This document shows positions 7,624 to 15,659 of a stretch of DNA of 64,000 nt, one piece after another. Made by a program: the position numbers and the translations under genes. The notes beneath the pieces are model-generated. The model saw only the letters and a list, made by a program, of their open reading frames with translations. It had not been told where the DNA came from and ran no database searches. How positions within the stretch are numbered: the stretch's first letter is position 1; every line of letters starts with the position of its first letter. Source of the DNA: Flavobacterium gilvum (GTDB taxonomy: Bacteria > Bacteroidota > Bacteroidia > Flavobacteriales > Flavobacteriaceae); NCBI RefSeq assembly GCF_001761465.1, contig NZ_CP017479.1, forward strand, positions 1,426,001 through 1,490,000. The letters are read 5' to 3'.

Positions 7624-9993
7624 TTAATTTGCATTTTTCCGAACCGTAAACTCAAAATTTCCAACTCCCAACAAACCATCTCCACTGACTCCTTCAATAT
7701 TCCCTAAAAACACAGTATTTATATCCGAACAGAAAAAATCTACTGTAGCTTCTCCTTGTTCGTTTGTGATAATATCCGGCTTCCAGAATATAGTATTGCG
7801 GTAATCCGGACTGCTGTCATTTATTGTCACTTCGTCATAAATGGGTTCGTAAAACACTTTTTTGCCATAATATCCCTTAAACATTACGATGTTGAACTTT
7901 GACAAAAGCTCCGCTTCTGTTAGGTTAGAGTAGTAGTGGTAAACTAGCACCTTACTATCATCATTCAAATAAGGACCACATGGACTGACTTGTGTATATT
8001 GAGAAGTATCTACATATTCTCCTCCTTCTACAGGTTTTGCTCTAGTACCTGGACAACATCCATCCTTACAACGTGGACAATTTAAATAATTAGTACTGGT
8101 ACAATAAAAATCATTAGTAAATTGCATTACTCTTGCCAAACTATCCAATTTACCGATATACTTATCTCGAAACACTTTTTTCTTTTTTGAAGTTATTAAA
8201 ACTTCTTTTAATTTATTTATTCCGGGGCGATCTGGTAAAGTTGATAAAACTTCTTTTTTTGTTTCCAATACTGCTGAAATTGGATAAAGTACCGTCTTGA
8301 TTTTACGTTCTTTGTTAATTTCTTCAAATGAAAAATCTTTGAAACCGATATGATAGTTAGATTCTGGGGGAGCTAATAATTTTAGATAGATGTAGCCTCC
8401 CTCTCCTTTTTTTAAATCATTGGGGGTAATGGTGAAAGCTCCCGTTTCATCAGCCATCAAAAGGTCGGTTCCTTTTTTTTCGTCGGCCGAAAATATTGTT
8501 ATGCCTTGTGGTTGTAGTTCTTTTGTTTTCGCATCCGCTTTTTTTAAATTGACTTTGGCTTTCAGATCATCAAAAACAATCGTTCTTATATTACCCAACT
8601 CTTTTAAATTGAATTCTTCCCACACATAACTTCGCCATCCCTGGGTGAGTAACAGTAGATTTAATGCTTCTTGGCGATCTTTATTTTTCTCATCAAAATA
8701 ATAAGCGGGATTGTAGATATTCCCTTTTAACTGGGTGGAAAGAAAATAATGCGTAAGTATGTTTTTGGAATCCTGTTGGTTTTGATACAATTTGTCATAA
8801 ACACTTAATCCCAAATGCGCCATAACGGGTTGGCCGTTTTCGTCGGTTACTTTTATTTTTAAACTTGCTTTGTCTCGAGTGTTATAATTACTTTTATCGA
8901 GTTCAGTCTTAATGTTTAATTTTTGGTCTTGGTTTACATATACCAACCGCTCGGCAAGAGGTTCTGTGTTTGCTCCAAAAAGAGTAACTTCTGCAATTCC
9001 TTGCGGGATATCGTTTAAGGGAATCTTAATTGTTAATTCTTTTTTCAACAAACCACTTGCAATACTGTAAACCACTCCTCGAACTTGAAATCGGAGATAG
9101 ATGATTTCTGGATTTAAGGCGGCACTTTGAGATACCTTAAAGGTCAGGGCTTCTTTGGTATTCCTCAATAATTGCAATACTTTGCCGTTTTGATAAATGT
9201 GTGTTATAGAAAATTGCTCTTTGGATTTGGGCTCTGTGAGTTGAATATGATATTCTTTATTCGCATCGGGTGTAAAAATCAAACTCCCCATACCGGCATG
9301 ACTACTTTTGAAATCAAGTAAGGGTTTATTGTTTTCGTACAAAGTCGCCGAAACATTCACGGGTATGCCTTTTGAATTTACTGCCTTAAATCCCAAAGTT
9401 CCTTGAATTCCCGAAACCAAATTTCCTCCTTCGGGAAAAGTGGTGAATTGCAAAATACTGTCTTTTGCAACAGGATTTACAATAGCTTTATGGTTTATTG
9501 TTTTGAGAATTTCTAATTTTTTGACAGCATAAAATTCATTTGTATTTCTTGTATAAGAAGCCGAGCTATAAGCCGCCAAAGTATAAGTTCCTTCCTGTAA
9601 TGTGTCCTGCAAAAAAAGATGACCGTTGACAAAACCGTTTTCTATTTCGTATTTGTTTTCCCAAACAGCCTTATCCGTTTTGTCTGCTATCAATTGCACA
9701 AATAATATTTTGTTGCGAGCTGAGGGTGTGAAATTTTGGGCATCCAAGACGTAGCCTTTAAACCATAAATCCTCTTCGGTTTCATAAATGCCTTTGCTGG
9801 TTTGTAAATACACTAAATCGGAAGCGTTGTTTTTGGACAGGCTTTGCAATTGTTCGGCTAAATTATCCGACACAGTTTTGTTTTCTGAAACCGTTGGAGT
9901 GCTGTTTTGAGAATAAGCGGGTAAATAGCAAAGCATCCACAAGAGTTGGATTCTGTAGGAAAACCTTAAAAAATGGAGCACTTTTGTATTCAT
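7624..9993 (-). CDS. Secreted macroglobulin (MG2)-like protein, tandem paralogue C with Cys-rich insert
   Basis: 789 residues, the longest and first-transcribed of the three tandem copies. Signal peptide, MG2-like block and C-terminal block match the others. The extra length lies in the variable segment before the shared C-terminus (about residues 640-690), which here has six Cys including NCPRCKDGCCPG and a later SPCGPY, against two Cys in the other copies. Disulfide formation or metal binding is possible but not shown. The three genes separate mutY from ssb-gldE-gldD. Confidence 0.75.
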   Translation of the reverse strand: MNTKVLHFLRFSYRIQLLWMLCYLPAYSQNSTPTVSENKTVSDNLAEQLQSLSKNNASDLVYLQTSKGIYETEEDLWFKGYVLDAQNFTPSARNKILFVQLIADKTDKAVWENKYEIENGFVNGHLFLQDTLQEGTYTLAAYSSASYTRNTNEFYAVKKLEILKTINHKAIVNPVAKDSILQFTTFPEGGNLVSGIQGTLGFKAVNSKGIPVNVSATLYENNKPLLDFKSSHAGMGSLIFTPDANKEYHIQLTEPKSKEQFSITHIYQNGKVLQLLRNTKEALTFKVSQSAALNPEIIYLRFQVRGVVYSIASGLLKKELTIKIPLNDIPQGIAEVTLFGANTEPLAERLVYVNQDQKLNIKTELDKSNYNTRDKASLKIKVTDENGQPVMAHLGLSVYDKLYQNQQDSKNILTHYFLSTQLKGNIYNPAYYFDEKNKDRQEALNLLLLTQGWRSYVWEEFNLKELGNIRTIVFDDLKAKVNLKKADAKTKELQPQGITIFSADEKKGTDLLMADETGAFTITPNDLKKGEGGYIYLKLLAPPESNYHIGFKDFSFEEINKERKIKTVLYPISAVLETKKEVLSTLPDRPGINKLKEVLITSKKKKVFRDKYIGKLDSLARVMQFTNDFYCTSTNYLNCPRCKDGCCPGTRAKPVEGGEYVDTSQYTQVSPCGPYLNDDSKVLVYHYYSNLTEAELLSKFNIVMFKGYYGKKVFYEPIYDEVTINDSSPDYRNTIFWKPDIITNEQGEATVDFFCSDINTVFLGNIEGVSGDGLLGVGNFEFTVRKNAN

Positions 9994-10077
9994 ATTTAAG
10001 ATTCCTCTTGGGTTTTTTGTTCACAAGATTTATAAAAATACAAAAAAGACTGGAATAATTACATCGAAACAAGCATC

Positions 10078-11115
10078 TTACAATTTATCTTCAATGAAAT
10101 TATGAATCACAATCGGAAACGGAAAAGTTTTGGCTGTGTCTAGGTCAATTCCATTTTTAATTTCGCCTTTCAAACTTGCTTTCCAGAATTTGATGTATAA
10201 ATGCTGATGCGATAATTTATGAACGATACTTTCTTCATTATATAGGATTAGGCTTTCTATTTCGTTTTTCGGAAAAAAGGTTTGGTTGATTTTTTGAGCC
10301 AAGGTTTCAAAATCTTCAGGCTTTTCGGTTTCGAGTAAAGGAAATTCATATAGATTGTGCCAAATTCCTTTCTCAGTCCGTTTCCGAATAAAAGTTTTCT
10401 CCATTTCATCGACAGCCACTATATAATTAAAGTAGCGATTGCGGACTTTTGTCTTTTTTAATTTCACAGGTAATAGATGTACTTTCTTTTTTTGCAAAGC
10501 GGCACAACTAGTAGCAAAGACACATTCTGTACAATTTGGATTTTTCGGCACACACTGCAGGGCGCCAAATTCCATTATAGCTTGGTTGAATAATGCTGGG
10601 TTTTCTTTTGGCATTAATTCAAAAGCCAAAGCTGCAAATTCTTTTTTGGCAGAAGCCTGTGCAATATCAGTTTCAACATCAAAATAACGCGAAAGCACCC
10701 GGAATACATTTCCGTCAACAACGGGCACACATTCATTATAGGAGAAAGATGCAATGGCGGCGGCGGTATATTCTCCAATTCCTTTAAGTTTTAACAACTC
10801 GGTATAATTGTCTGGGAAAATACCATTGCGGTCAAAGGCGATTGTCTGAGCTGTTTTGTGGAGGTTTCGTGCGCGGGAATAATAACCCAATCCTTGCCAA
10901 AGTTTTAGTACCTGTTCTTCCTCGGCTTTCGCCAAATCAAAAACAGTCGGAAAAGTTGTGGTAAAAGCCAAAAAATAAGGCATTCCCTGAGCGACTCTCG
11001 TTTGTTGAAGCATAATTTCTGAGAGCCAAATCGGGTACGGATCGGTGGTTTTTCGCCATGGTAAATCCCTTTTGTTTTGTAAATACCACTTAATTAGAAT
11101 GTTGTGAAATTTCAT
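10078..11115 (-). CDS. mutY: A/G-specific adenine DNA glycosylase
   Basis: 345 residues, standard length. The HhH-GPD fold starts with LPWRKTTDPYPIWLSEIMLQ, the helix-hairpin-helix is LKGIGEYTAAAI (about 108-120), and the catalytic Asp follows in VVDGNVFRV. The [4Fe-4S] cluster ligands are present as C-x6-C-x2-C-x5-C (CVPKNPNCTECVFATSC, about 192-208). A C-terminal NUDIX-like domain (about 225-345) recognises 8-oxoguanine. The enzyme removes adenine mispaired with 8-oxoG. It diverges from the HU gene. Confidence 0.95.
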   Translation of the reverse strand: MKFHNILIKWYLQNKRDLPWRKTTDPYPIWLSEIMLQQTRVAQGMPYFLAFTTTFPTVFDLAKAEEEQVLKLWQGLGYYSRARNLHKTAQTIAFDRNGIFPDNYTELLKLKGIGEYTAAAIASFSYNECVPVVDGNVFRVLSRYFDVETDIAQASAKKEFAALAFELMPKENPALFNQAIMEFGALQCVPKNPNCTECVFATSCAALQKKKVHLLPVKLKKTKVRNRYFNYIVAVDEMEKTFIRKRTEKGIWHNLYEFPLLETEKPEDFETLAQKINQTFFPKNEIESLILYNEESIVHKLSHQHLYIKFWKASLKGEIKNGIDLDTAKTFPFPIVIHNFIEDKL

Positions 11116-11132
11116 TGTAAAAAAATTGTAAA

Positions 11133-11140
11133 CAAAAGTA
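11133..11140 (-). promoter_or_regulatory. mutY promoter, -7 element
   Basis: Minus-strand TACTTTTG matches TAnnTTTG, 17 bases upstream of the mutY start. A -33 TTG at proper spacing is not obvious. Confidence 0.5.
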
Positions 11141-11173
11141 ATTGTTTATGTAATTAAATTTTAACGATTTAGG

Positions 11174-11205
11174 TTGATTTATTGTTTTTTAAATTCATAT
11201 ATTTG
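11174..11205 (+). promoter_or_regulatory. HU gene promoter (TTG-N21-TATATTTG)
   Basis: TTG at 11174-11176 and TATATTTG at 11198-11205 with a 21-base spacer match the Bacteroidota promoter. It lies 43 bases upstream of the HU start. Confidence 0.7.
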
Positions 11206-11248
11206 CAAACTCAAAAAAATTATTACAACATAATAAAAAGGAAAGAAA

Positions 11249-11539
11249 ATGACGAAAGCAGATATCGTAGCAAAGATTTCAGAAAAATTAGGTCTTGAAA
11301 AAGGGGATGTGCAAGCAACCGTAGAGACTTTTATGAATGAAGTGAAAAACTCACTAGAAACTGGAGATAATGTTTATTTAAGAGGTTTCGGTAGTTTTAT
11401 CGTTAAAACAAGAGCTGAAAAAACTGGAAGAAATATTTCCAAAAATACCACTATCAAAATTCCTGCACACAACATTCCTGCATTCAAACCTGCAAAAGTT
11501 TTTGTTGAAGGTGTAAAAGTGAACAACGAAGCAAAATAA
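11249..11539 (+). CDS. HU-family histone-like DNA-binding protein
   Basis: 96 residues, typical of HU. The N-terminal helices MTKADIVAKISEKLGL are followed by the conserved turn LRGFGSF (about 46-52) and the DNA-binding beta-arm (KTRAEKTGRNISKNTTIKIPA, about 53-72) with IPAFKPAKV at the end. HU bends and compacts DNA and supports replication and recombination. An AAAGGAAAG stretch before the ATG is a weak ribosome-binding site. A tiny basic protein gene follows after 32 bases, probably on the same transcript. Confidence 0.95.
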   Translation: MTKADIVAKISEKLGLEKGDVQATVETFMNEVKNSLETGDNVYLRGFGSFIVKTRAEKTGRNISKNTTIKIPAHNIPAFKPAKVFVEGVKVNNEAK

Positions 11540-11571
11540 CACTATTAATTAATTTATAAAATCTATTAGAT

Positions 11572-11664
11572 ATGCCAAGTGGTAAAAAAAGAAAGAGACA
11601 TAAGGTAGCAACGCACAAACGTAAAAAAAGAGCGAGAGCTAACCGTCACAAAAAGAAAAAGTAG
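11572..11664 (+). CDS. Conserved 30-residue highly basic protein, possibly ribosome-associated
   Basis: 30 codons, ATG at 11572 and TAG at 11662-11664. Over half the residues are Lys, Arg or His (starts MPSGKKRKRHKVATHKRKK). Such peptides between HU and rng are conserved in flavobacteria. The composition suggests RNA binding, perhaps a small ribosomal protein; this is inference. Its last codons and stop form the left arm of the downstream terminator. Confidence 0.8.
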   Translation: MPSGKKRKRHKVATHKRKKRARANRHKKKK

Positions 11665-11685
11665 TTTTAAACTACTTTTTCTTTT
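11651..11685 (+). terminator. Rho-independent terminator overlapping the end of the 30-aa gene
   Basis: A 16-bp stem (11651-11666 with 11670-11685; core AAAGTAGTTT/AAACTACTTT) includes the TAG stop, followed by T residues. It closes the HU transcript. Confidence 0.8.
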
Positions 11686-11702
11686 TTTAAGTTCATTGAA
11701 AT

Positions 11703-11788
11703 TGAGATTTAAGATTGAAGATTACCGATTTACGATTGCAGATTTAAAAAATCTAAAATCAAGAATCAAAATTCAGAAATCTAAAAAT
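11703..11788. repeat. AT-rich inverted repeat, family A (copy 1)
   Basis: Imperfect arms built from GATTxACGATTT...AGATT units, then the complementary AATCTAAAATCAAGAATC units. Related copies are at 25783-25927 and 40716-40833. It lies in the leader of rng. Confidence 0.6.
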
Positions 11789-11933
11789 CTCCCCGGGTAC
11801 AATACCTGTTAAATTATTGTTTAATCCATCCTTGCTGAAAAGTTTGTAGTTGATGGTTTGTCGTTTATTTGTATTTTAACAACAACCCAAAAACCAAAAA
11901 CAACAAACATAAAGTTCGGATAAAAATTTACAA

Positions 11934-13478
11934 ATGAATAAAGAATTGATCATTCGATCTAGTTCAGACTTTGTGGATTTTGCCTTATTAAAAGATGGAA
12001 AACTAATTGAATTACACAAAGAAGAAGAGAAAAGCAACTTTCAGGTTGGCGATATTTTTATTGCAAAAATCAGGAAACCCGTTGCTGGACTTAACGCTGC
12101 TTTTGTAAATGTAGGCTTCGAGAAAGATGCCTTTTTACATTATCACGATTTAGGTCCTAACTTAACTTCCCAACTGAAATTCATAAAACTTGTAAGCGCA
12201 GGTAAAATAAAAGATTTCTCCCTAAAAAACTTTCAGTTTGAAAAAGAAATAGACAAGAACGGTACGATTACAGATGTAATAAGTGCCAATCAGTCTGTTC
12301 TGGTTCAAGTCGTAAAAGAACCAATTTCGACCAAAGGGCCGAGGATAAGCGCAGAGCTTTCCCTAGCCGGAAGATTTATTGTTTTGGTTCCGTTTTCTGA
12401 CCGAGTTTCTATTTCGCAAAAAATAGAAGACAAAAAAGAAAAGGAACGCTTGAAACGTCTTGTACAATCAGTCAAACCAAAAGGATTTGGCGTTATTGTT
12501 CGCACAGTAGCCGAAGGCAAAAGCACAGTAGAATTAGAAAAAGATTTGCAGAACCTGCTAAGCAGATGGACTGCAATGTGTAAGAAATTACCAACTGCTC
12601 ATCATCCTTCCAAAGTATTAGGAGAGCTCAACAGAGCTTCTTCAATATTGAGAGATGTATTTAATGATACTTTTAGTAGTATTCAGATTGATGATGAAGA
12701 GTTGTTCCACCAAACAAAGGATTACTTGCAAGAAATTGCACCATCCAAACAATCAATTGTTAAGTTCTATCAGTCCAAAGACACTCCGATTTTTGAGAAA
12801 TTCAATATTGAGAGACAAATCAAGACTTCATTTGGGAAAACCGTTTCCATGAGTAAAGGGGCTTATCTGATTATTGAACATACCGAGGCTTTACACGTAA
12901 TCGATGTAAACAGCGGAAATCGTTCTAATAAAGCTACCAATCAGGAAGATACGGCCATGGAAGTAAATATGATTGCAGCCGCCGAAATAGCAAGGCAATT
13001 ACGCCTTCGTGATATGGGCGGAATCATAGTTGTTGATTTTATCGATATGTCGAATCCTGAAAATCGTAAAGTCCTGTTCGACTTCCTGCGGGAAGAAATG
13101 AGCGATGATAAAGCGAAACATAAAATCTTGCCACCGAGTAAATTTGGACTAGTCCAGATTACCAGACAAAGAGTAAGACCAGAAGTAAACATTAACACCA
13201 GAGAAGAAGATCCAAACAATGAAAATAAAGATATCGATGCACCGATATCAATCATTGATAAAATCGCTTCGGATCTGGAAGGAGTTTTAAAAACCCATAA
13301 AAAAGTTGTACTCAATGTACATCCGTTTGTGGCTGCATACCTCAGTAAAGGTTTTCCATCATTGCGTTCAAAATGGTTTTTTGAACACAAAAAATGGGTG
13401 AAAATCATACCGCGTGACGCTTACACGTATTTAGAATACCATTTCTACGATACTAAGGGAAATGTTATCAAAGAATAA
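11934..13478 (+). CDS. rng: Ribonuclease G (RNase E/G family)
   Basis: 514 residues. An embedded S1 domain (about 36-125; GDIFIAKIRKPVAGLNAAFV) precedes the catalytic core with the metal-binding acidic residues in VIDVNSG (about 322-328) and IIVVDFIDM (about 363-371). The family is an endoribonuclease for 5S/16S rRNA processing and mRNA decay, cutting AU-rich single-stranded sites. The CPxCxGxG Zn-link of the E. coli enzymes is not seen; the segment after LVQITRQRVRPEV is short and Cys-free. A strong terminator follows. Confidence 0.92.
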   Translation: MNKELIIRSSSDFVDFALLKDGKLIELHKEEEKSNFQVGDIFIAKIRKPVAGLNAAFVNVGFEKDAFLHYHDLGPNLTSQLKFIKLVSAGKIKDFSLKNFQFEKEIDKNGTITDVISANQSVLVQVVKEPISTKGPRISAELSLAGRFIVLVPFSDRVSISQKIEDKKEKERLKRLVQSVKPKGFGVIVRTVAEGKSTVELEKDLQNLLSRWTAMCKKLPTAHHPSKVLGELNRASSILRDVFNDTFSSIQIDDEELFHQTKDYLQEIAPSKQSIVKFYQSKDTPIFEKFNIERQIKTSFGKTVSMSKGAYLIIEHTEALHVIDVNSGNRSNKATNQEDTAMEVNMIAAAEIARQLRLRDMGGIIVVDFIDMSNPENRKVLFDFLREEMSDDKAKHKILPPSKFGLVQITRQRVRPEVNINTREEDPNNENKDIDAPISIIDKIASDLEGVLKTHKKVVLNVHPFVAAYLSKGFPSLRSKWFFEHKKWVKIIPRDAYTYLEYHFYDTKGNVIKE

Positions 13479-13481
13479 AAC

Positions 13482-13515
13482 AAAAACCGTCTCGTTTTTT
13501 AACTTGACGGTTTTT
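13482..13515 (+). terminator. Rho-independent terminator of rng
   Basis: A 10-bp stem AAAAACCGTC/GACGGTTTTT with a 14-base loop, ending in a T run directly behind the rng stop. Confidence 0.85.
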
Positions 13516-13553
13516 TTGTGCCTTAAAATGAATGCTGAATTTTATTATAGGGC

Positions 13554-13584
13554 TGTAGAGACGTTGCAGTGCAACGTCTCTACA
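13554..13584. repeat. Near-perfect 31-bp palindrome, GTAGAGACGTTGCA family
   Basis: Arms TGTAGAGACGTTGCA and its complement surround one central G. The same kind of palindrome is dispersed in many bacteria, including cyanobacteria and Bacteroidota (recalled, not searched). It lies between the convergent rng and M16 genes. Confidence 0.8.
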
Positions 13585-13604
13585 AAGCAAATATATAAGG
13601 GAGA

Positions 13605-15605
13605 TTATTGAAAATCGGTATCGTTTACCCCTTCATTGATTTTGATTTCAGATATTTTAATATCAAGTTCAATACCTATGTTTTGAATGATACTAAAAGG
13701 AAATTTAATGTTTTTTACTTCTTTATAGTCGCCAAAATGGGTAGAGGCGATAATTGGTTCTCCGTCCTGATCAATTGTTTTGAATTCGGCTAGTTTTAGT
13801 CCTGTTTCTGTATCGTAGAAATAAGTAGTTTTGCCATTAATGATAGCAAAAGCATCTTTCCCGTCGATAGCTTCAATTCGGTCAATTTTCAGATTTGGAT
13901 TTTTGACTAAAAGAATTTCTTCAAATGGAATTGCCGATGCTCTCATTTCGGCCAACTCTTCGCCTTCAAAATCATGGCGTTGTCCTTGCTCAATGCTGTA
14001 GGCTCTTTTTGGGCTAATCACCTGTTTCATTAGGCTCATGGATCCCATTGTGATTTCGACCAATGAATTACCGTTGGTGTCTGTTTTTGAAATATAAGTA
14101 AGTGGTGCGGGAGCTTGTGGAATCGAAGTTGAACCAATCATGCTGATTGATTCTGCAGTTTGAATCGCTTTTTCTCCTCCAATTGCATTGATATAATTTT
14201 CAAACACAATTTTGGCGGTGATGTCTTTTGGGATTTCTTTGTTTAAAATCGGTTTTTCCAAAGGATTTCCGTATCGGTCAAAATAAAACATCGGAATTTT
14301 TAGTTTTTCCAAATTAGGAATAATTTCAGATCCTTTGCCAACAATCACAATCCGAATATTATCAATTAAGAAATAGCTGTTGGCAACGCGCAGTATGTCG
14401 TCGGCGGTTACGCTATTGATGGTTTGGATGTATTTCTCATAAAAATCGGCGGGTAATTTTTCGGTTTCAATGTTTAAAGCGTATCGGGCAACGGCCTGAG
14501 GCTTTTCAACCTGCATCACAAATCTGCCGATATAGCCGGCTTTTACAGTTGCAAGCACTTCATCAGTTACTTTTTCTGTCCGGATTCGTTTGATTTCTTT
14601 GATGAATTCTACAACTGCACTGTGGGTAACGGCGTTTCTCACGGCAGATTTTGCAAAGAATTTAGAAGTATATTTTCCAACTCCCACATTCGATCTTGCG
14701 CCATAGGTCCAGCCGTGTTCTTCCCGTAAATTCATGTTTAGATAGCTGTTGAAATCGCCTCCCAAAATTTGATTGGCAATTACTGTAGGAAAAAAATCAG
14801 GGTCACCCATTTTTAAATTTAGGGTATTCACCAATGTTATTTCTGATTGAACTGCATTGGGAACATCCACAAAATTTATTTGGAGATTTGAAACATTTAC
14901 CGGGTTTTCATAGGGCGTTTTTGGGGTTGTTTTTTTCTCCCAAGAACCAAATAACTTTTCTATAGCTGCTTTTGCATTTTCATATTTGACATCGCCAATA
15001 ATTACTAAATAGGCATTTTCGGGAACGAAGTAGTTTTTGTAATTGTTTTCTACATCGGCAAGTGTTATGTTGTTTAAAGTTTCCTCGGTCATGAACTCTC
15101 CCGTAGGATGGTTTTTTCCAAAGGCCAAAACATCGACAATCCTATTGGCTATCGCAGGAACACTTTTTTCCTCGGCTTTCATTCCTTCGATTAATTTGGC
15201 TCTTTCTTTTTCAAATTCTTCTTGAGTAAAATTGGCATGTAAGACACCTTCGGCCATTAATTCGAGAATGCGGTAGCCATATTTGGAGATTGAATTTGCG
15301 GTTGCTCCGTGAGAACTGAAATTAATCTCGGCTCCCAAAAAGTCAATTTCTTCGTGAAAATCGATTTTGCTTCTTTTTTTACTTTCGTTTCCTATTAGGT
15401 TTCCGGTTAATTCATCAACGCCTTTTTTGTTTCCTTCAGTAAAAGGTGCATTGTCCAGACTTAGGTTGAAGGATACTCTTGGTAATTTATGGTTTTCTAC
15501 GACCAATACTTTCATGCCGTTTGATAAAACAAAGGTTTTCGGTTTTTTGATATTGATAATAGGAGATTTTCCGGGTTTGGGTTGCGTTCGGTTTGTAGCT
15601 TGCAT
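13605..15605 (-). CDS. M16-family peptidase-like subunit lacking the zinc motif
   Basis: 666 residues from the first ATG. Two M16 modules (about 20-430) include the second-domain signature LREEHGWTYGARSNV (about 290-304), which supplies Arg/Tyr to the partner's active site. The HxxEH zinc motif is absent (the position reads VDELTGNLIG), as in non-catalytic M16B partners. A C-terminal 200-residue domain (from NYINAIGGEKAI) resembles LolA-type fold segments found fused to M16 proteins in this phylum. In-frame codons directly upstream of the ATG encode a signal-peptide-like stretch (VKNTVFILSLSSGTMQA) but contain no standard start codon. It pairs with the active subunit 54 bases upstream. Confidence 0.85.
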   Translation of the reverse strand: MQATNRTQPKPGKSPIINIKKPKTFVLSNGMKVLVVENHKLPRVSFNLSLDNAPFTEGNKKGVDELTGNLIGNESKKRSKIDFHEEIDFLGAEINFSSHGATANSISKYGYRILELMAEGVLHANFTQEEFEKERAKLIEGMKAEEKSVPAIANRIVDVLAFGKNHPTGEFMTEETLNNITLADVENNYKNYFVPENAYLVIIGDVKYENAKAAIEKLFGSWEKKTTPKTPYENPVNVSNLQINFVDVPNAVQSEITLVNTLNLKMGDPDFFPTVIANQILGGDFNSYLNMNLREEHGWTYGARSNVGVGKYTSKFFAKSAVRNAVTHSAVVEFIKEIKRIRTEKVTDEVLATVKAGYIGRFVMQVEKPQAVARYALNIETEKLPADFYEKYIQTINSVTADDILRVANSYFLIDNIRIVIVGKGSEIIPNLEKLKIPMFYFDRYGNPLEKPILNKEIPKDITAKIVFENYINAIGGEKAIQTAESISMIGSTSIPQAPAPLTYISKTDTNGNSLVEITMGSMSLMKQVISPKRAYSIEQGQRHDFEGEELAEMRASAIPFEEILLVKNPNLKIDRIEAIDGKDAFAIINGKTTYFYDTETGLKLAEFKTIDQDGEPIIASTHFGDYKEVKNIKFPFSIIQNIGIELDIKISEIKINEGVNDTDFQ

Positions 15606-15659
15606 AGTTCCTGATGATAATGAAAGGATGAATACTGTGTTTTTTACGATGCCAGCTTT

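Noticed and set aside
12941..13408. 155-codon minus-strand frame inside rng
   Set aside because: Antisense to a strongly conserved enzyme; composition is that of a frame shadow.
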